A stretch of DNA of 64,000 nt from Cupriavidus necator N-1 (GCF_000219215.1 NC_015727.1:1302001-1366000); one strand, 5' to 3'; counted from the first letter of the stretch, positions 53,810 through 63,422 are shown. The notes: generated from the sequence alone by a model not told the origin. Translations and numbers: made by a program.

Positions 53810-54892
53810 TTAGAAGATATGCTTCACCCCAATCATCGCGCCAAACTGTTTTCCCCCTGCAGTTGGATTTGTACCACTTTGCCCACTGTTGACTGCAAAA
53901 GTTGAGTTGCCAAAGTTGTTGATATAGCCGGCCGTTCCGTAAGCACTTGTCCGTTTCGAGAACGCGTAGAGCGCCCGGCCAGCAAAGAGCCAAGCCTTGT
54001 TTGGACTATTGTGGAATCGTTGGTGATAAATCTCGCTCTCGAGCGTGACCGCAGACGTCAACGCGTAGGACACCCCACCGTAATACAGGTCGCTTCGCGG
54101 CGTCGCACTTGCTCGATTGTCTCGCCGCAGCCAGCCCCCGCCAATCTGGACCTTGCCGACAACAAACTGACCGCCAATGACCATGCGGTCATCCTTGAGC
54201 GCACTGCTCGTCAGGCCAGCAAATGCACCTGGTCCGCCACGAATCGAGTCATACGCCGCACTGATATTCCAGTTGTCGTTGCCATACTTCACCAGCGCCG
54301 ACCACTCGCGGCACTGACGTGAGTCTGCCGGATTCTCGCCAGCGCAGTTGGTACCCGTAGGACTGTTTGCGTTTACCGTATCGCGTCCGAAGCTATAGGT
54401 CCCGCCAACGGTCAACCCACCGAATGTTCCCTTATATGAAACGGTATTATCCGCACGCGCTGTTGAGGTATATACGTCAAGTGACGCAGAGCCGAAGATG
54501 TTCGGGCCGAGCAGATCGTTCTCTGCCATACCCCAGAACAGCATTGTGAACTGACGCCCGAACGCAATCTGACCCCAAGCCCCCTGGATGCCTACGAGAG
54601 CTTGCCGGCCGAAAAGTCGCCCACCCTGTGTAATCGTTCCAGTATCGGAAGCGAACCCTGATTCCAGCCAGAACACGGCCTTGTTTCCGCCCCCAAGATC
54701 TTCCGTGCCACGCAACCCCCAACGAGCTGGAACTGCGCCGGATTGCATGAAGGTATCGCTATGCCTAGCAGCACCCACGCCGTTGACATAAGCCACGCCG
54801 CTGTCCACCACACCATAGAGGGTCACGTTCTGGGCAAAAACAATCCCTGGAAATGCACCTGCAATTAATGCAGCAACTCTCCCGAGTTTCAT
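53810..54892 (-). CDS. OmpC-type porin
   Basis: 360 residues. Signal peptide MKLGRVAALIAGAFPGIVFA, first strand QNVTLYGVVDSGVAYVNGVG, then SGAVPARWGLRGTEDLGGGNKAVFWLESGF, RLFGRQALVGIQGAWGQIAFGRQF, and C-terminal FGAMIGVKHIF ending in Phe. All are signatures of Burkholderiales general porins. It precedes, on the same strand, no close gene; the LVIVD-protein gene lies 200 bases upstream. A role in uptake of the substrates of the neighbouring pathways is possible but unproven. Confidence 0.92.
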   Translation of the reverse strand: MKLGRVAALIAGAFPGIVFAQNVTLYGVVDSGVAYVNGVGAARHSDTFMQSGAVPARWGLRGTEDLGGGNKAVFWLESGFASDTGTITQGGRLFGRQALVGIQGAWGQIAFGRQFTMLFWGMAENDLLGPNIFGSASLDVYTSTARADNTVSYKGTFGGLTVGGTYSFGRDTVNANSPTGTNCAGENPADSRQCREWSALVKYGNDNWNISAAYDSIRGGPGAFAGLTSSALKDDRMVIGGQFVVGKVQIGGGWLRRDNRASATPRSDLYYGGVSYALTSAVTLESEIYHQRFHNSPNKAWLFAGRALYAFSKRTSAYGTAGYINNFGNSTFAVNSGQSGTNPTAGGKQFGAMIGVKHIF

Positions 54893-55094
54893 CTCTTCTC
54901 ACTCCTCCAGCTTTATATTTGGCACTTGCAATGCGAGCGCCGACCTTTCCACCTTAAATTGGAAAATTTTTCTTACTGCTGAAATTTGCAATCCGTCAGC
55001 CTAGCTGCGAATCACGAAATCTGAGCCGACACCAGTCCCCGTGTGGTCTCGCGGGGACTGGCGACAGAGTTGGCTATTTGTTACTTGACGAGGG

Positions 55095-56432
55095 TTAGTG
55101 TTCGTCGCGGAGAATCCAGATCCCCCAAGCGGAATCTGTCACATAAATGTTTCCGCGAGTGTCCTGGAGAACATCCTGCGTTGCGTTTGAGGTCAACGTC
55201 CCGCCTTGACTGGTAACGGGCGCAGGAGGATCAGGCGGAAGGAACCAGCCGCGCTCGCGGACGTCACGCGGGTCGCTAATATCAAATGCGCGAAGCCCTG
55301 CTGTGAACCAGGCAACGTACATCGTGTCCTTCGGAGTCATGACGTCCGGGTTGTAGAGCTCCGTGACAGTATTGTGCGGGCCGAAGCGGCCAGGTTTGTC
55401 ACAGAAGCTCTTGTACTTCGCACCCGGGGGAGGTACCGGTGTCGGGAACATCGACTTGAGGAAAGGATGCTTTGGATCCGAGTTATCAATGAATCCGACC
55501 GGCGTCATCGCTTCCGTACAGTTCCGTCTCATCGGCTCGCCAGAGAAATAGACTAGCTTTCTGTCCCAGAGCGGAATCGCCGTGTGAATGGACTGCGTGA
55601 GTGTGTTCACGAACGGGGGAATAATCTTCGCTTCCCCAATCATCTTCGGGTGAGCAATATCACTGATATCCAGATTCACGACGGACGGCGTGTAGCCGAC
55701 TGTGAGCATCTTCCCATCAGGACTGACGAAAGCAGGGCCATGATAACTTGGCGTAATGGCACCCGGCGTTTCCCCCGCCTTAGCGCCGGGATACGCCCAG
55801 CGACCGGCTTCCTTGGGGTGCATCGGATCGCTGACGTCGAGGATTACCAGGATGAATCCACGATATCCTGGAACTGTCGTGGACAGGAATGCATACTTCC
55901 CGCCGGGGAATCCATTGCGATGACTACCCTGTGCACCCGCACTCCATTTGGAAAGCGCCCTCGGATTTTCGGGGTCGCTGATGTCGAAGAGTTGAACGCT
56001 TTCCTCGAATGGCTTGTCCTTCGGCGCCACCTCTTGAACCGTAGTCCATCCATCCGCGTGCCCTGACGACTCCTCCGAACTGATCGGTCGACTCAGCCCG
56101 AGGATGAGCAAATTACCACTTAGCGTAACCTGCGACGCGGATGTGCCAGCCGGACCTTGAACGACTTTTAGAAATACAGGGGCAGCGGGATCAGTGACAT
56201 CGATAACTTCAAATCCATTCCCTCCCTTATAAAGATACCATCTGTCTCCCACCCGCTTGATAGCAATCTTGTTCCCAAAGCCGCGCCGTCCGCCCAGGTC
56301 GGTATAGCCGATTGGCTTGAGTCCACTAGCTTGCCAGCCGTCTGGAATAGGATCTGCCTTGACAGACGCACACCCCAACGCCAGCCATGACGCTACGGAA
56401 ACTGCCCTCACAAAGATGGAAAGTCTCTTCAT
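55095..56432 (-). CDS. Secreted LVIVD-repeat beta-propeller protein
   Basis: 445 residues. A Sec signal peptide (MKRLSIFVRAVSVASWLALGCASVKA) is followed by LVIVD-type repeats: NGFEVIDVTDPAAPVFL, SVQLFDISDPENPRAL, FILVILDVSDPMHPKEAG, SVVNLDISDIAHPKMIG, GLRAFDISDPRDVRERG. The repeated DISDPxxP motif defines the family and predicts a beta-propeller exported to the periplasm. Several conserved His (SHRNGFPGG, SYHGPAF, SIHTAIPLW, FGPHNTV) could bind a metal, as in selenium-binding-like propellers. Function unknown. Its neighbours are a porin and a catabolic operon. Confidence 0.82.
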   Translation of the reverse strand: MKRLSIFVRAVSVASWLALGCASVKADPIPDGWQASGLKPIGYTDLGGRRGFGNKIAIKRVGDRWYLYKGGNGFEVIDVTDPAAPVFLKVVQGPAGTSASQVTLSGNLLILGLSRPISSEESSGHADGWTTVQEVAPKDKPFEESVQLFDISDPENPRALSKWSAGAQGSHRNGFPGGKYAFLSTTVPGYRGFILVILDVSDPMHPKEAGRWAYPGAKAGETPGAITPSYHGPAFVSPDGKMLTVGYTPSVVNLDISDIAHPKMIGEAKIIPPFVNTLTQSIHTAIPLWDRKLVYFSGEPMRRNCTEAMTPVGFIDNSDPKHPFLKSMFPTPVPPPGAKYKSFCDKPGRFGPHNTVTELYNPDVMTPKDTMYVAWFTAGLRAFDISDPRDVRERGWFLPPDPPAPVTSQGGTLTSNATQDVLQDTRGNIYVTDSAWGIWILRDEH

Positions 56433-56730
56433 TTAATTTATCTCCACGTTTTTATTTATAGATTTTAACAATACAAAATACTTATTAAATTTATGTGATA
56501 AATTATCTGGACATAACGGATGAGATGGATTGAATTATTTTCTTTTACCAAACAACCTTATAGATTATGGACTCGCGAGTTCGCTAACCCCTAGATGAAT
56601 GTGATGCCCCTCTAGTGACCGGTATCGTTGCCCACGCAGCCCGCGGCTGGACTTTGCGATCTGGCGCAACCTATCTAGCAGCAAAAAATAACCGACCGAT
56701 GGGTGCTCTGAAGCGCCCGTCACTGAAGCA
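56433..56730. other. AT-rich intergenic region
   Basis: About 300 bases between the LVIVD-protein start and the hairpin at 56731. The part from 56433 to 56580 is clearly AT-rich and probably carries the promoter of the LVIVD-protein gene. No gene seen. Confidence 0.4.
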
Positions 56731-56759
56731 GCACAACCCCGGCCTGCCCGGGGTTGTGC
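56731..56759 (-). terminator. Hairpin downstream of the aldehyde dehydrogenase gene
   Basis: GCACAACCCCGG and CCGGGGTTGTGC form a perfect 12-bp stem with a 5-base loop, 14 bases after the dehydrogenase stop at 56773. The T-tract is weak (only CTGCTT on the minus strand), but position and stability fit an operon terminator. Confidence 0.7.
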
Positions 56760-56772
56760 CGGGCGAGCGACC

Positions 56773-58245
56773 TTAAGTCAGCTTCAGGTTCACGTTCTTG
56801 GTGTACGTAAATTCCAGCAACTCGGCAAAGCATTCCTCACGACCTATGCCCGACTGCTTCACGCCTCCGAAAGGCGCACCCATGAAGTGCTGGCTGGAGT
56901 TGTTGATCCACACATAGCCGGTGTGTATGCGTTTGGCGGCGCGGTGTGCCGTGTTCAGGTTCTGCGTCCAGATCGAGCCCGTCAAACCGAACTCCACGCC
57001 ATTGACCTGCTCGAATAACGCGTCCTCGTCGCTCCATTTGAAAACCGACATGATGGGGCCGAACACTTCTTCCTGAGCCAAACGCATGTGTGGCTTCATG
57101 TCGGCGAACACGGTGGCTTCATAGAAGAAGCCGTCCTTTAATGCAGGGGCGTCTGGCTGCTTGCCACCACACACCAAGCGCCCACCGTCTTCCAGACCTT
57201 TAGCCACATAGCCCTGCACTTTTTCCAGTTGGGCGCGGCTGACGAGCGAGCCCATCGTGGTCTTGGGGTCTGTCGGGATGCCGGGCTTGTGGCGCTCCGG
57301 CAGCAGCTGGACGACTTTTTCCAGTACCTGATCATGGATGGACTCATGCAAAAAGACGCGGCTGGTGGAGCCGCAGCTCTGGCCAGACCACGTGAAGTTC
57401 ATACCTCCCAGGATGCCGTTCACGAGTTTGTCGAGATCGGCATCGGGGTAGGCGATAAGCGCGTTTTTGCCCCCAAGTTCCAGCAGTACAGGCTTGAGGT
57501 TGTCGGAAGCCGTCTTCATGACGGCACGCCCGGTGGGGACTCCGCCAATCAGCGTGATCTTGCGCACCAGCGGGTGCCGTGTCATGGCGTCGCCGCATTC
57601 ACGACCGCCGCACAAAAAATTGGCCACGCCAGCCGGAAAAATATCGCCCAACAGTTCGGCCAGCCGCAGGATGGACAGCGGCGCCTGGTCGGGCGACTTC
57701 ACCACCACCGTGTTGCCGGCCGCCAGCGGCGCGGCAAGGCGCGCAGCGGCAAACATGAATGGATGGTTATACGCCACGATACGGGCGATAACGCCTAGCG
57801 GCTCCTGCATGGTGTAGTTCAGGTTGCTGTCGCCCATAGGGATGGTCTCCCCTTTGATCTCCGTGACCAGGCCTGCAAAGTAGTCGAGACAGTCGGCAGC
57901 AAAGGCCGCGTCCATGGCTAGGGCCGACACCGGGTTGCCATTGTTGAGCGAGTCCAGCAGCGCTAGCGGCTTGGCATGCTCGCGCAACACCGCGGCGGCC
58001 TTGCGCAGGTAGCGCCCCCGCTCGACGGGGGGCGTGGCTGCCCAGGCTGGGAAAGCGGCATGGGCAGCCTGCACTGCAGCATCCACATCGGCCACATCGG
58101 CAACGGGCGCGGTGGTGATGGTCTCGTTGTAAGTCGGGTTGATGGTCTCGGCATAGCCGCCTGCCTTGGGGGGGTGCCACGCACCGCCGTAGTACAGTTC
58201 GCGTCGCGACGGCAAGACGCCAGGGGGAATTTCGTGTGCGCGCAT
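56773..58245 (-). CDS. Aldehyde dehydrogenase
   Basis: 490 residues, full length. Catalytic residues: Asn160 (AYNHPF), Lys183 (VVKSPD), Glu256 (LELGGKNAL) and Cys291 (GQSCGSTSR). Cofactor-binding FPAGVANFLCGG and the C-terminal GGVKQSGIGREE are normal. NAD(P)+-dependent oxidation of an aldehyde to an acid, cytoplasmic. It follows the ThDP-dependent decarboxylase-like gene by 46 bases and probably oxidises the aldehyde that enzyme releases. Confidence 0.92.
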   Translation of the reverse strand: MRAHEIPPGVLPSRRELYYGGAWHPPKAGGYAETINPTYNETITTAPVADVADVDAAVQAAHAAFPAWAATPPVERGRYLRKAAAVLREHAKPLALLDSLNNGNPVSALAMDAAFAADCLDYFAGLVTEIKGETIPMGDSNLNYTMQEPLGVIARIVAYNHPFMFAAARLAAPLAAGNTVVVKSPDQAPLSILRLAELLGDIFPAGVANFLCGGRECGDAMTRHPLVRKITLIGGVPTGRAVMKTASDNLKPVLLELGGKNALIAYPDADLDKLVNGILGGMNFTWSGQSCGSTSRVFLHESIHDQVLEKVVQLLPERHKPGIPTDPKTTMGSLVSRAQLEKVQGYVAKGLEDGGRLVCGGKQPDAPALKDGFFYEATVFADMKPHMRLAQEEVFGPIMSVFKWSDEDALFEQVNGVEFGLTGSIWTQNLNTAHRAAKRIHTGYVWINNSSQHFMGAPFGGVKQSGIGREECFAELLEFTYTKNVNLKLT

Positions 58246-58291
58246 AGGTTCTGTGTCCTCAACAATAGAAATGCCGGGCGCGGGAGCGCTA

Positions 58292-60097
58292 TCAGTCCTT
58301 CGACCGCGTCAGGCCCGCCGTCATGGCCGGGCTGTAGCCGGTTTGCACCAACACGTCGACCACCACGGTCTCACCTTTCTTGACTGCCGCGATGGCATTG
58401 CGCAGGACTTCTTCCAATTCAGAGGCGTCCACAACTGGGCCTACGCCTGTGAGGCCCTGGCCGCGCGCCATCATGGCGAGGTCAGGCGGCGGGTCGCTGA
58501 TGCGCTGGCCTATCCAGCGGTTCTCAATCGGCCGCTTGCGCTGACGCGCGACGCGCTCCTGGTGCACTTCGTCGTTGAAGAAAGAACGGTTGTTGCACAC
58601 CACCATCAACATTGGAATGCGCGCATTGGCTGCCGTCCAGAGCGCGTTCACGCCCATCATGTAGTCGCCGTCGCCGATCACCGCGACCGGTAGACGGTCG
58701 CTGCCTTTGAGGGCCAGCGCTGAGCCTATCGACATGCCCGGACCCGAGCCGATGCCCCCCCCGCCGTCGTACCCCAGAAAGTCCAATGGGTGCCGGAAGT
58801 CCCACATCTCGCCGCTCCAGCTCAACGGCAGGCGCATCAGGCAAACCTCTTGCTCACCAACGGCGCGCTTTAAGGTGGCCGCCAGCGTGGCCACTGCAAT
58901 GTTGCTGCCGCCGGTGGCGCCTGGCGCGGGCGGCGTCACTGAGACCGGGAGAAGCGGCCGTTTGGCGGGCGCCGGCGTCTTGCGCGGCTTGACGTGCTGG
59001 TTCAACAAGGCCACGGCCGGCTCAGGCTCGCACAACATGAAGACATCGACAGGCGGCAGGCCCTGGTGGTCCATGCTCCAGCCGTTGTGGTTGTAGTGGT
59101 CCACTGAGACCTGGATGATCTTGCTGCCAACGGGCTTGTCTCCCCAGGCCTGCTTCAGCGTTCCTGAAAGATCCAGCCAGTCCAGGCTGAGCACCACGTC
59201 GGCTTCCCGCAAGACTTCTTGGGCATTAGCCGTGAGGAAGTTCCCGCTTGGGGCCGCGTGCAGCGGGTGGTCGGTCGGAAAGGCCGCGCCCACGCGCAGA
59301 TCGGTCAGAACTTCAGCGTTCAGTGTTTCGGCCAGCTTGATGCGCTGCTCCCAGCCTTCGACTTCGCGGGACACGCGGCCCATCAGGATCACGGGGCGAC
59401 TGGCTTCTGACAGCAGCACTGCGGCCTGCGCCACAATGTCATCCGAAGGTCGAGCCGGCGGCGGCGCGAGGTAGCGTGCCGGGTCGGGAATCGGCGGCCG
59501 CTCAGCTAGCTTGGATTCCTGCAGTGCCGCATCAAAACAGACGTAGACCGGACCCTTGGGTGCGGTGGTGGCAATCTGACGGGCCCGCAGAAGCGCTTCG
59601 TTCGCGGACGGAATCGAAGCCGGCTGCGCATCCCACTTGATAAAGTGGCGCACCAGCGCGGCCTGGTCCTGCGCCGTATGAATCCAATCGATCCACGGTC
59701 GGCGTTTGTTCGCGTCGACCGGCCCGGTGGCACCCAGCACAATGACCGGCACGCGGTCCACCCAGGCATCGAAAATAGCCATGGAGCCGTGCATCAGCCC
59801 GACATTGCTGTGCACAATCGCCACCAGCGGCTTGCCGGTAACTTTGGTGTAGCCATGCGCGATGGCCACCGCATGCTCTTCATGGAGCACCACCATCATC
59901 TGCGGCTTTTCATTGCCCAGGTGGTTCACGATACTGTCATGCAGGCCGCGAAAACTTGCGCCGGGATTGAGCAGCACATAGGGGATGTTCATCGCGCGCA
60001 GCATGTCGGCAATCGCGTCACTGGCCCAGACGGCTTCATCCGGTTCGGAAGGCGTAGGAATATCGCGGCGTACGGAGGGACCGGATGGAACGTTCAT
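58292..60097 (-). CDS. ThDP-dependent 2-oxo-acid decarboxylase-like enzyme
   Basis: 601 residues from the ATG at 60097, with GGGAG five bases upstream; an ATG at 60121 is less likely. Three-domain acetolactate synthase/benzoylformate decarboxylase fold. Pyr domain: VLLNPGASFRGLHDSIVNHL and the activating Glu in VVLHEEHAVAIAHGYTKVTGKP (about 73). PP domain: the ThDP motif GDGDYMMGVNALWTAANARIPMLMVVCNNRSF, preceded by GYDGGGGIGSGPGMSIGSALAL. Paired with an aldehyde dehydrogenase, a decarboxylase making an aldehyde from a 2-oxo acid is the likeliest reaction. It lies between the Bug receptor gene and the dehydrogenase gene. Confidence 0.85.
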   Translation of the reverse strand: MNVPSGPSVRRDIPTPSEPDEAVWASDAIADMLRAMNIPYVLLNPGASFRGLHDSIVNHLGNEKPQMMVVLHEEHAVAIAHGYTKVTGKPLVAIVHSNVGLMHGSMAIFDAWVDRVPVIVLGATGPVDANKRRPWIDWIHTAQDQAALVRHFIKWDAQPASIPSANEALLRARQIATTAPKGPVYVCFDAALQESKLAERPPIPDPARYLAPPPARPSDDIVAQAAVLLSEASRPVILMGRVSREVEGWEQRIKLAETLNAEVLTDLRVGAAFPTDHPLHAAPSGNFLTANAQEVLREADVVLSLDWLDLSGTLKQAWGDKPVGSKIIQVSVDHYNHNGWSMDHQGLPPVDVFMLCEPEPAVALLNQHVKPRKTPAPAKRPLLPVSVTPPAPGATGGSNIAVATLAATLKRAVGEQEVCLMRLPLSWSGEMWDFRHPLDFLGYDGGGGIGSGPGMSIGSALALKGSDRLPVAVIGDGDYMMGVNALWTAANARIPMLMVVCNNRSFFNDEVHQERVARQRKRPIENRWIGQRISDPPPDLAMMARGQGLTGVGPVVDASELEEVLRNAIAAVKKGETVVVDVLVQTGYSPAMTAGLTRSKD

Positions 60098-60130
60098 GGA
60101 AACTCCCAGGTAAAAATACAAAGAAGAGAA

Positions 60131-61108
60131 TTACTCTTGCTTAATGTTTGCGGCCCTGATCACCTCTGCCCAACGCTTCTGGTCGCTGGCGATCAGTCTG
60201 GTGAATTCTTGGGGCGTGCTGGTCTCCGCATAGATGCCCTGCTCGGCCAGCTTGCCCTGTACATCGGGCAGCGCCAGCGAGCGGCGCAACTCAGCATTGA
60301 GCTTGTTGATGATGGCCGGTGGCGTCTTGGCTGGGGCAACCATACCGATCCAGATATCGCTTTCGAAATTGGGAAGGGTCTCGGCAATCGTAGGCACCTT
60401 CGGAAGCAGCTCGACGCGCTTCGCGCCACTGGTGCCAAGCGCGCGCAGCTTGCCGCTTCGGATGAACGGCAGGGCTGAATTGATCGGGCAGAACATCATG
60501 TCCACATTGCCACCCAACAAATCTACGAGCGCGGGGGCCGAGCCTTTGTATGGAATCTGGGTGATGCGGGTTCCTGTCATGGACTTGAAGACTTCCGCTG
60601 CCATGTGCTGCGGGCTCCCCGAGCCGGCGGACGCATAAGAAAGCTTCTCGGGGTTGGCTTTTGCCAGCGCAATCAATTCGGCGACCGAAGTTGCCGCCAC
60701 CTTGCCTGGCGACACCACCAGCACCATGGGCACGCGACCCAGCAGGGTGATGCCCGTCAGGTCCCGGCTCACCTCAAATGGCAGCCTGGGATACAGAACC
60801 GGGTTAACCGCCACGGTCTGATTGGGTGCAACGGCGATGCTATAGCCGTCGCCTTCGGCCCTGGCTATGAAATCGGTGGCGATATTGCCCGCGGCACCAG
60901 GCTTGTTTTCAACGATGACGGGCTGGCCGAAAGACTCGGACATTTTCTGCGCCAGGATTCTGGCGAGCACGTCATTGGATCCGCCGGGCGGCAGCGGCAC
61001 GACGATGTGGATGGGCTTGGTCGGGTAGGTCTGCGCCGAGGCAGGTACGCCAATGATCACGGTGGCAAGGCAAAGGGCAAGCATCCCTGTGCCGGGATTG
61101 AATTTCAT
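60131..61108 (-). CDS. Bug-family (tripartite tricarboxylate transporter) receptor
   Basis: 325 residues. Signal peptide MKFNPGTGMLALCLATVIIGVPASA, then TYPTKPIHIVVPLPPGGSNDVLARILAQKM, PVIVENKPGAAGNIATDFIARAEGDGYSIAVAPNQ, YASAGSGSPQHMAAEVFKSMTG, IPYKGSAPALVDLLGGNVDMMF. All are fixed landmarks of Bug receptors. The membrane subunits TctA/TctB are not in the window, as is common for orphan Bug genes in Burkholderiales. It likely binds a carboxylic acid used by the downstream enzymes. Confidence 0.92.
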   Translation of the reverse strand: MKFNPGTGMLALCLATVIIGVPASAQTYPTKPIHIVVPLPPGGSNDVLARILAQKMSESFGQPVIVENKPGAAGNIATDFIARAEGDGYSIAVAPNQTVAVNPVLYPRLPFEVSRDLTGITLLGRVPMVLVVSPGKVAATSVAELIALAKANPEKLSYASAGSGSPQHMAAEVFKSMTGTRITQIPYKGSAPALVDLLGGNVDMMFCPINSALPFIRSGKLRALGTSGAKRVELLPKVPTIAETLPNFESDIWIGMVAPAKTPPAIINKLNAELRRSLALPDVQGKLAEQGIYAETSTPQEFTRLIASDQKRWAEVIRAANIKQE

Positions 61109-61399
61109 GTCTTGTCTCCTGTATTTACTGCGGGTGGGGCCCTGTCAGGTTGCGGGCCCTTTCGCGTTAGAGCGCGTGCAGTAAAGACGCAGCAATCGCT
61201 CGTCCACGTCACCGCATTCCGGCATATTTGTTATCGTCAGTAGCGCCGTCGGCTGGTGTTTCCTGTTTTCTGATTCGTGCGTGACCTTTATGAGTTCCTC
61301 TGGAAGAACCTTTGTGTACGGTTCGAGAGCAATGTGGGCGTCGGCAATAGGCGCGGCGGTATTAGCAGCAAGCGACAGGTACCGGCGCGCGCCATTTCC

Positions 61400-62194
61400 T
61401 CAGCGTCCGTCCACGGCGCCGGTGCGCTGCACGCGCTTTTTCCAAAGCGCCCAGGGGCGCTCGATTTGTGTTTCGATATTCCGGCAAGCCGTAGCGGCTT
61501 CGCCCTGGCTGAGATACGTTACTTCGCCAAGCCGCATGGCGCCCACCTGAAGCTGCGCATTCACTTCGGCATAGACCGCTCGGTAGACTGCGTGCTTGAG
61601 CGTAGGACCGACGACTGTGGAACCATGGCCCCGCATCAGAACAAACGACGCTTCACCGAGCTTCTGCGCCAGCGCGGCGCCAAGCTTGCCATCACTGATC
61701 AGCAGGTCGGTCGCGTCGCCGGCAGTTTCGCGAATCTCGAAGATCGGAGTTCCAGCGCCGAGGAAACCGCTCATATGGCATACGGGTCTGAAGGGGATGT
61801 TCTTGACGACGCTGAATGGAAGTACGGTAGGCGAGTGGCTGTGCACGATGGCGTGCACGTCGGGTCGAGCCCTGTAGATCTCGCCATGGATGAATCGCTC
61901 CAGGTAGATGGCGCGCCCCCCCGCGTTGACTGGAGACCCATCCAGCTTGAACTCCACAATGTCGTCTGGCGTAACAGTGGCGGGTGCCATGTTCCTCGCC
62001 AGCAGAAACCGGCCTGGATCCTTGTCGTGCCGGACGCTGACGTGGCCAAAGGCATCGACAATGCCCTGATCGAACAAGATGTGATTGGCGCACACCAGGT
62101 CTTCGATCAACGTGTCGCTTGCGGAGCCGGAAGGACGATCGAGATCCTCAGCGTAGTCGACACTGCTGTTGGAATTGGTATGGGAGTTGCACAT
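61400..62194 (-). CDS. Class II aldolase / adducin-family enzyme
   Basis: 264 residues. Metal site: Glu105 (HGEIYRA), His118-x-His120 (IVHSHSP) and His190 (MRGHGSTVVG). Other segments: LFDQGIVDAFGHVSVRHD, FLLARNMAPATVTPDDIVEF, LERFIHGEIYRARPDVHAIVHSH. The fold is L-fuculose-phosphate aldolase-like, but nonphosphorylated substrates and decarboxylation (for example 3,4-dihydroxyphthalate decarboxylases) are known in the family. It is encoded alone on the minus strand; the next minus gene, the LysR gene, is upstream by 168 bases. Confidence 0.82.
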   Translation of the reverse strand: MCNSHTNSNSSVDYAEDLDRPSGSASDTLIEDLVCANHILFDQGIVDAFGHVSVRHDKDPGRFLLARNMAPATVTPDDIVEFKLDGSPVNAGGRAIYLERFIHGEIYRARPDVHAIVHSHSPTVLPFSVVKNIPFRPVCHMSGFLGAGTPIFEIRETAGDATDLLISDGKLGAALAQKLGEASFVLMRGHGSTVVGPTLKHAVYRAVYAEVNAQLQVGAMRLGEVTYLSQGEAATACRNIETQIERPWALWKKRVQRTGAVDGR

Positions 62195-62361
62195 GGAAGG
62201 CCTAGTCTCAGGTTGGCGAGTGTGGTTCGATTCGCGTCCCGGGACATACGACGCCGTACTACTGCCCGGAACGTCGTTATAGCTTAGACTTGGGTTGATG
62301 ATAGGTCTATTAGCTATTTAGGACTCAATCCATACTCAATCGACTATGATTTGAGATAGGC

Positions 62362-63300
62362 CTACAGGGCGTTGTTTGGCGGCGCGGAGTCGCGGATAAA
62401 CTGCAAGAGCGCGGCCTGAAAAGCGGAGAAGCGCTTGTCTTCCCGGTACACCACATAGGATGGAATCTTCATTGGCAAGTCGGGGCGATCAAGAAGCACT
62501 AGGTCTCCCCGTGCCACATCGTCGCGGATCGAGGAAGCCAACATGAAACTCAGCCCGATGTCCTGCCGGACAGCGTGCTTCATTGCTTCAGGATGCCCTA
62601 GCTCCAGCACGACCCTGCGGTTCTCGAAGCCATGCTTGCGCAGCTGCGTGTCCTCCAGTTCACGCCTTGCCAGATTCCGTGGCGTGCTGATAAAGGGCAC
62701 CTGATGAAGGTCGACTTCCTGCGACGGTAGTTTGACCCAGCGGCTGCCCGGCGCACATACCAGCAGAAGGTCTTCCTCCCACAGCGGAATCACTGTCAGC
62801 CCATCCAGATCTTGCTTTGCCGCCAGCAGGATTACCGCAAAATCGCAGCCCCCTATGCGGGTCGCGTCCACTGCCGCTTGCGGGTTTGAAATCTGAAGGG
62901 TCACCAGTCCGTTGGGGTGCTGTCGGTAGAAATCCACAATCAGTGGCGGCAATACATAGGAGCCAATCGACATCGACGTTGCCACAACCGCATTTCCAGC
63001 GCCCCCGCCCTCAAGTCCAGCGAGCTCCCGCTCGACCTCGCGGGTCCGCGTGATGACTTCGGTCGCCCAGCGATAGACACGCTCTCCTGCCTCGGTCAGC
63101 GCGATGTTCCTGCCGGCACGCGCGACCAGGGCATAGCCCAGCCGTGCCTCCATGCTGCGCAGGTGCGCAGTTACTACTGGTTGCGCAATGCACAGCCTGT
63201 CGGCTGCGCGCGTCACACTGCCGAGCTCCGCCACGGTGCAGAAAACTTCCAGTTTCTGGAAGGTGAGATATGGGTCGAATCCGCGCACACGCCTCCTCAA
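62362..63300 (-). CDS. LysR-type transcriptional regulator
   Basis: 312 residues from a TTG at 63300; a GTG at 63288 is an alternative. HTH: LTFQKLEVFCTVAELGSVTRAADRLCIAQPVVTAHLRSMEARLGYALVARAGRNIALTEAG. Effector domain from about 95 with IGSYVLPPLIVDFYRQHPNGLVTL and GLSFMLASSIRDDV. It is divergent from a Bug receptor gene (63423) and upstream of the class II aldolase gene, so it may control either. The dyad CATAGC-N6-GCTATG sits between the divergent genes. Confidence 0.88.
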   Translation of the reverse strand: MRRRVRGFDPYLTFQKLEVFCTVAELGSVTRAADRLCIAQPVVTAHLRSMEARLGYALVARAGRNIALTEAGERVYRWATEVITRTREVERELAGLEGGGAGNAVVATSMSIGSYVLPPLIVDFYRQHPNGLVTLQISNPQAAVDATRIGGCDFAVILLAAKQDLDGLTVIPLWEEDLLLVCAPGSRWVKLPSQEVDLHQVPFISTPRNLARRELEDTQLRKHGFENRRVVLELGHPEAMKHAVRQDIGLSFMLASSIRDDVARGDLVLLDRPDLPMKIPSYVVYREDKRFSAFQAALLQFIRDSAPPNNAL

Positions 63301-63302
63301 TC

Positions 63303-63320
63303 CATAGCTAAATTGCTATG
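63303..63320. promoter_or_regulatory. Dyad in the LysR/Bug divergent region
   Basis: CATAGC-TAAATT-GCTATG is a perfect 18-bp inverted repeat three bases before the LysR start and 103 bases before the Bug gene start. It contains an AT-rich centre, as in T-N11-A LysR sites. Likely an operator for the LysR protein, including autoregulation. Confidence 0.5.
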
Positions 63321-63422
63321 TATTTGCGGCATAAGAACTATTTGAAGATATGGATAAGGTTACCCACAATTGCAGCCACAAGCAACATGGTGGCCTGGCA
63401 TCAGGCCTTCGCAGGAGACAGC

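Noticed and set aside
61277..62287. 336-codon + strand frame
   Set aside because: Antisense to the class II aldolase gene, whose metal ligands are all in place on the minus strand.
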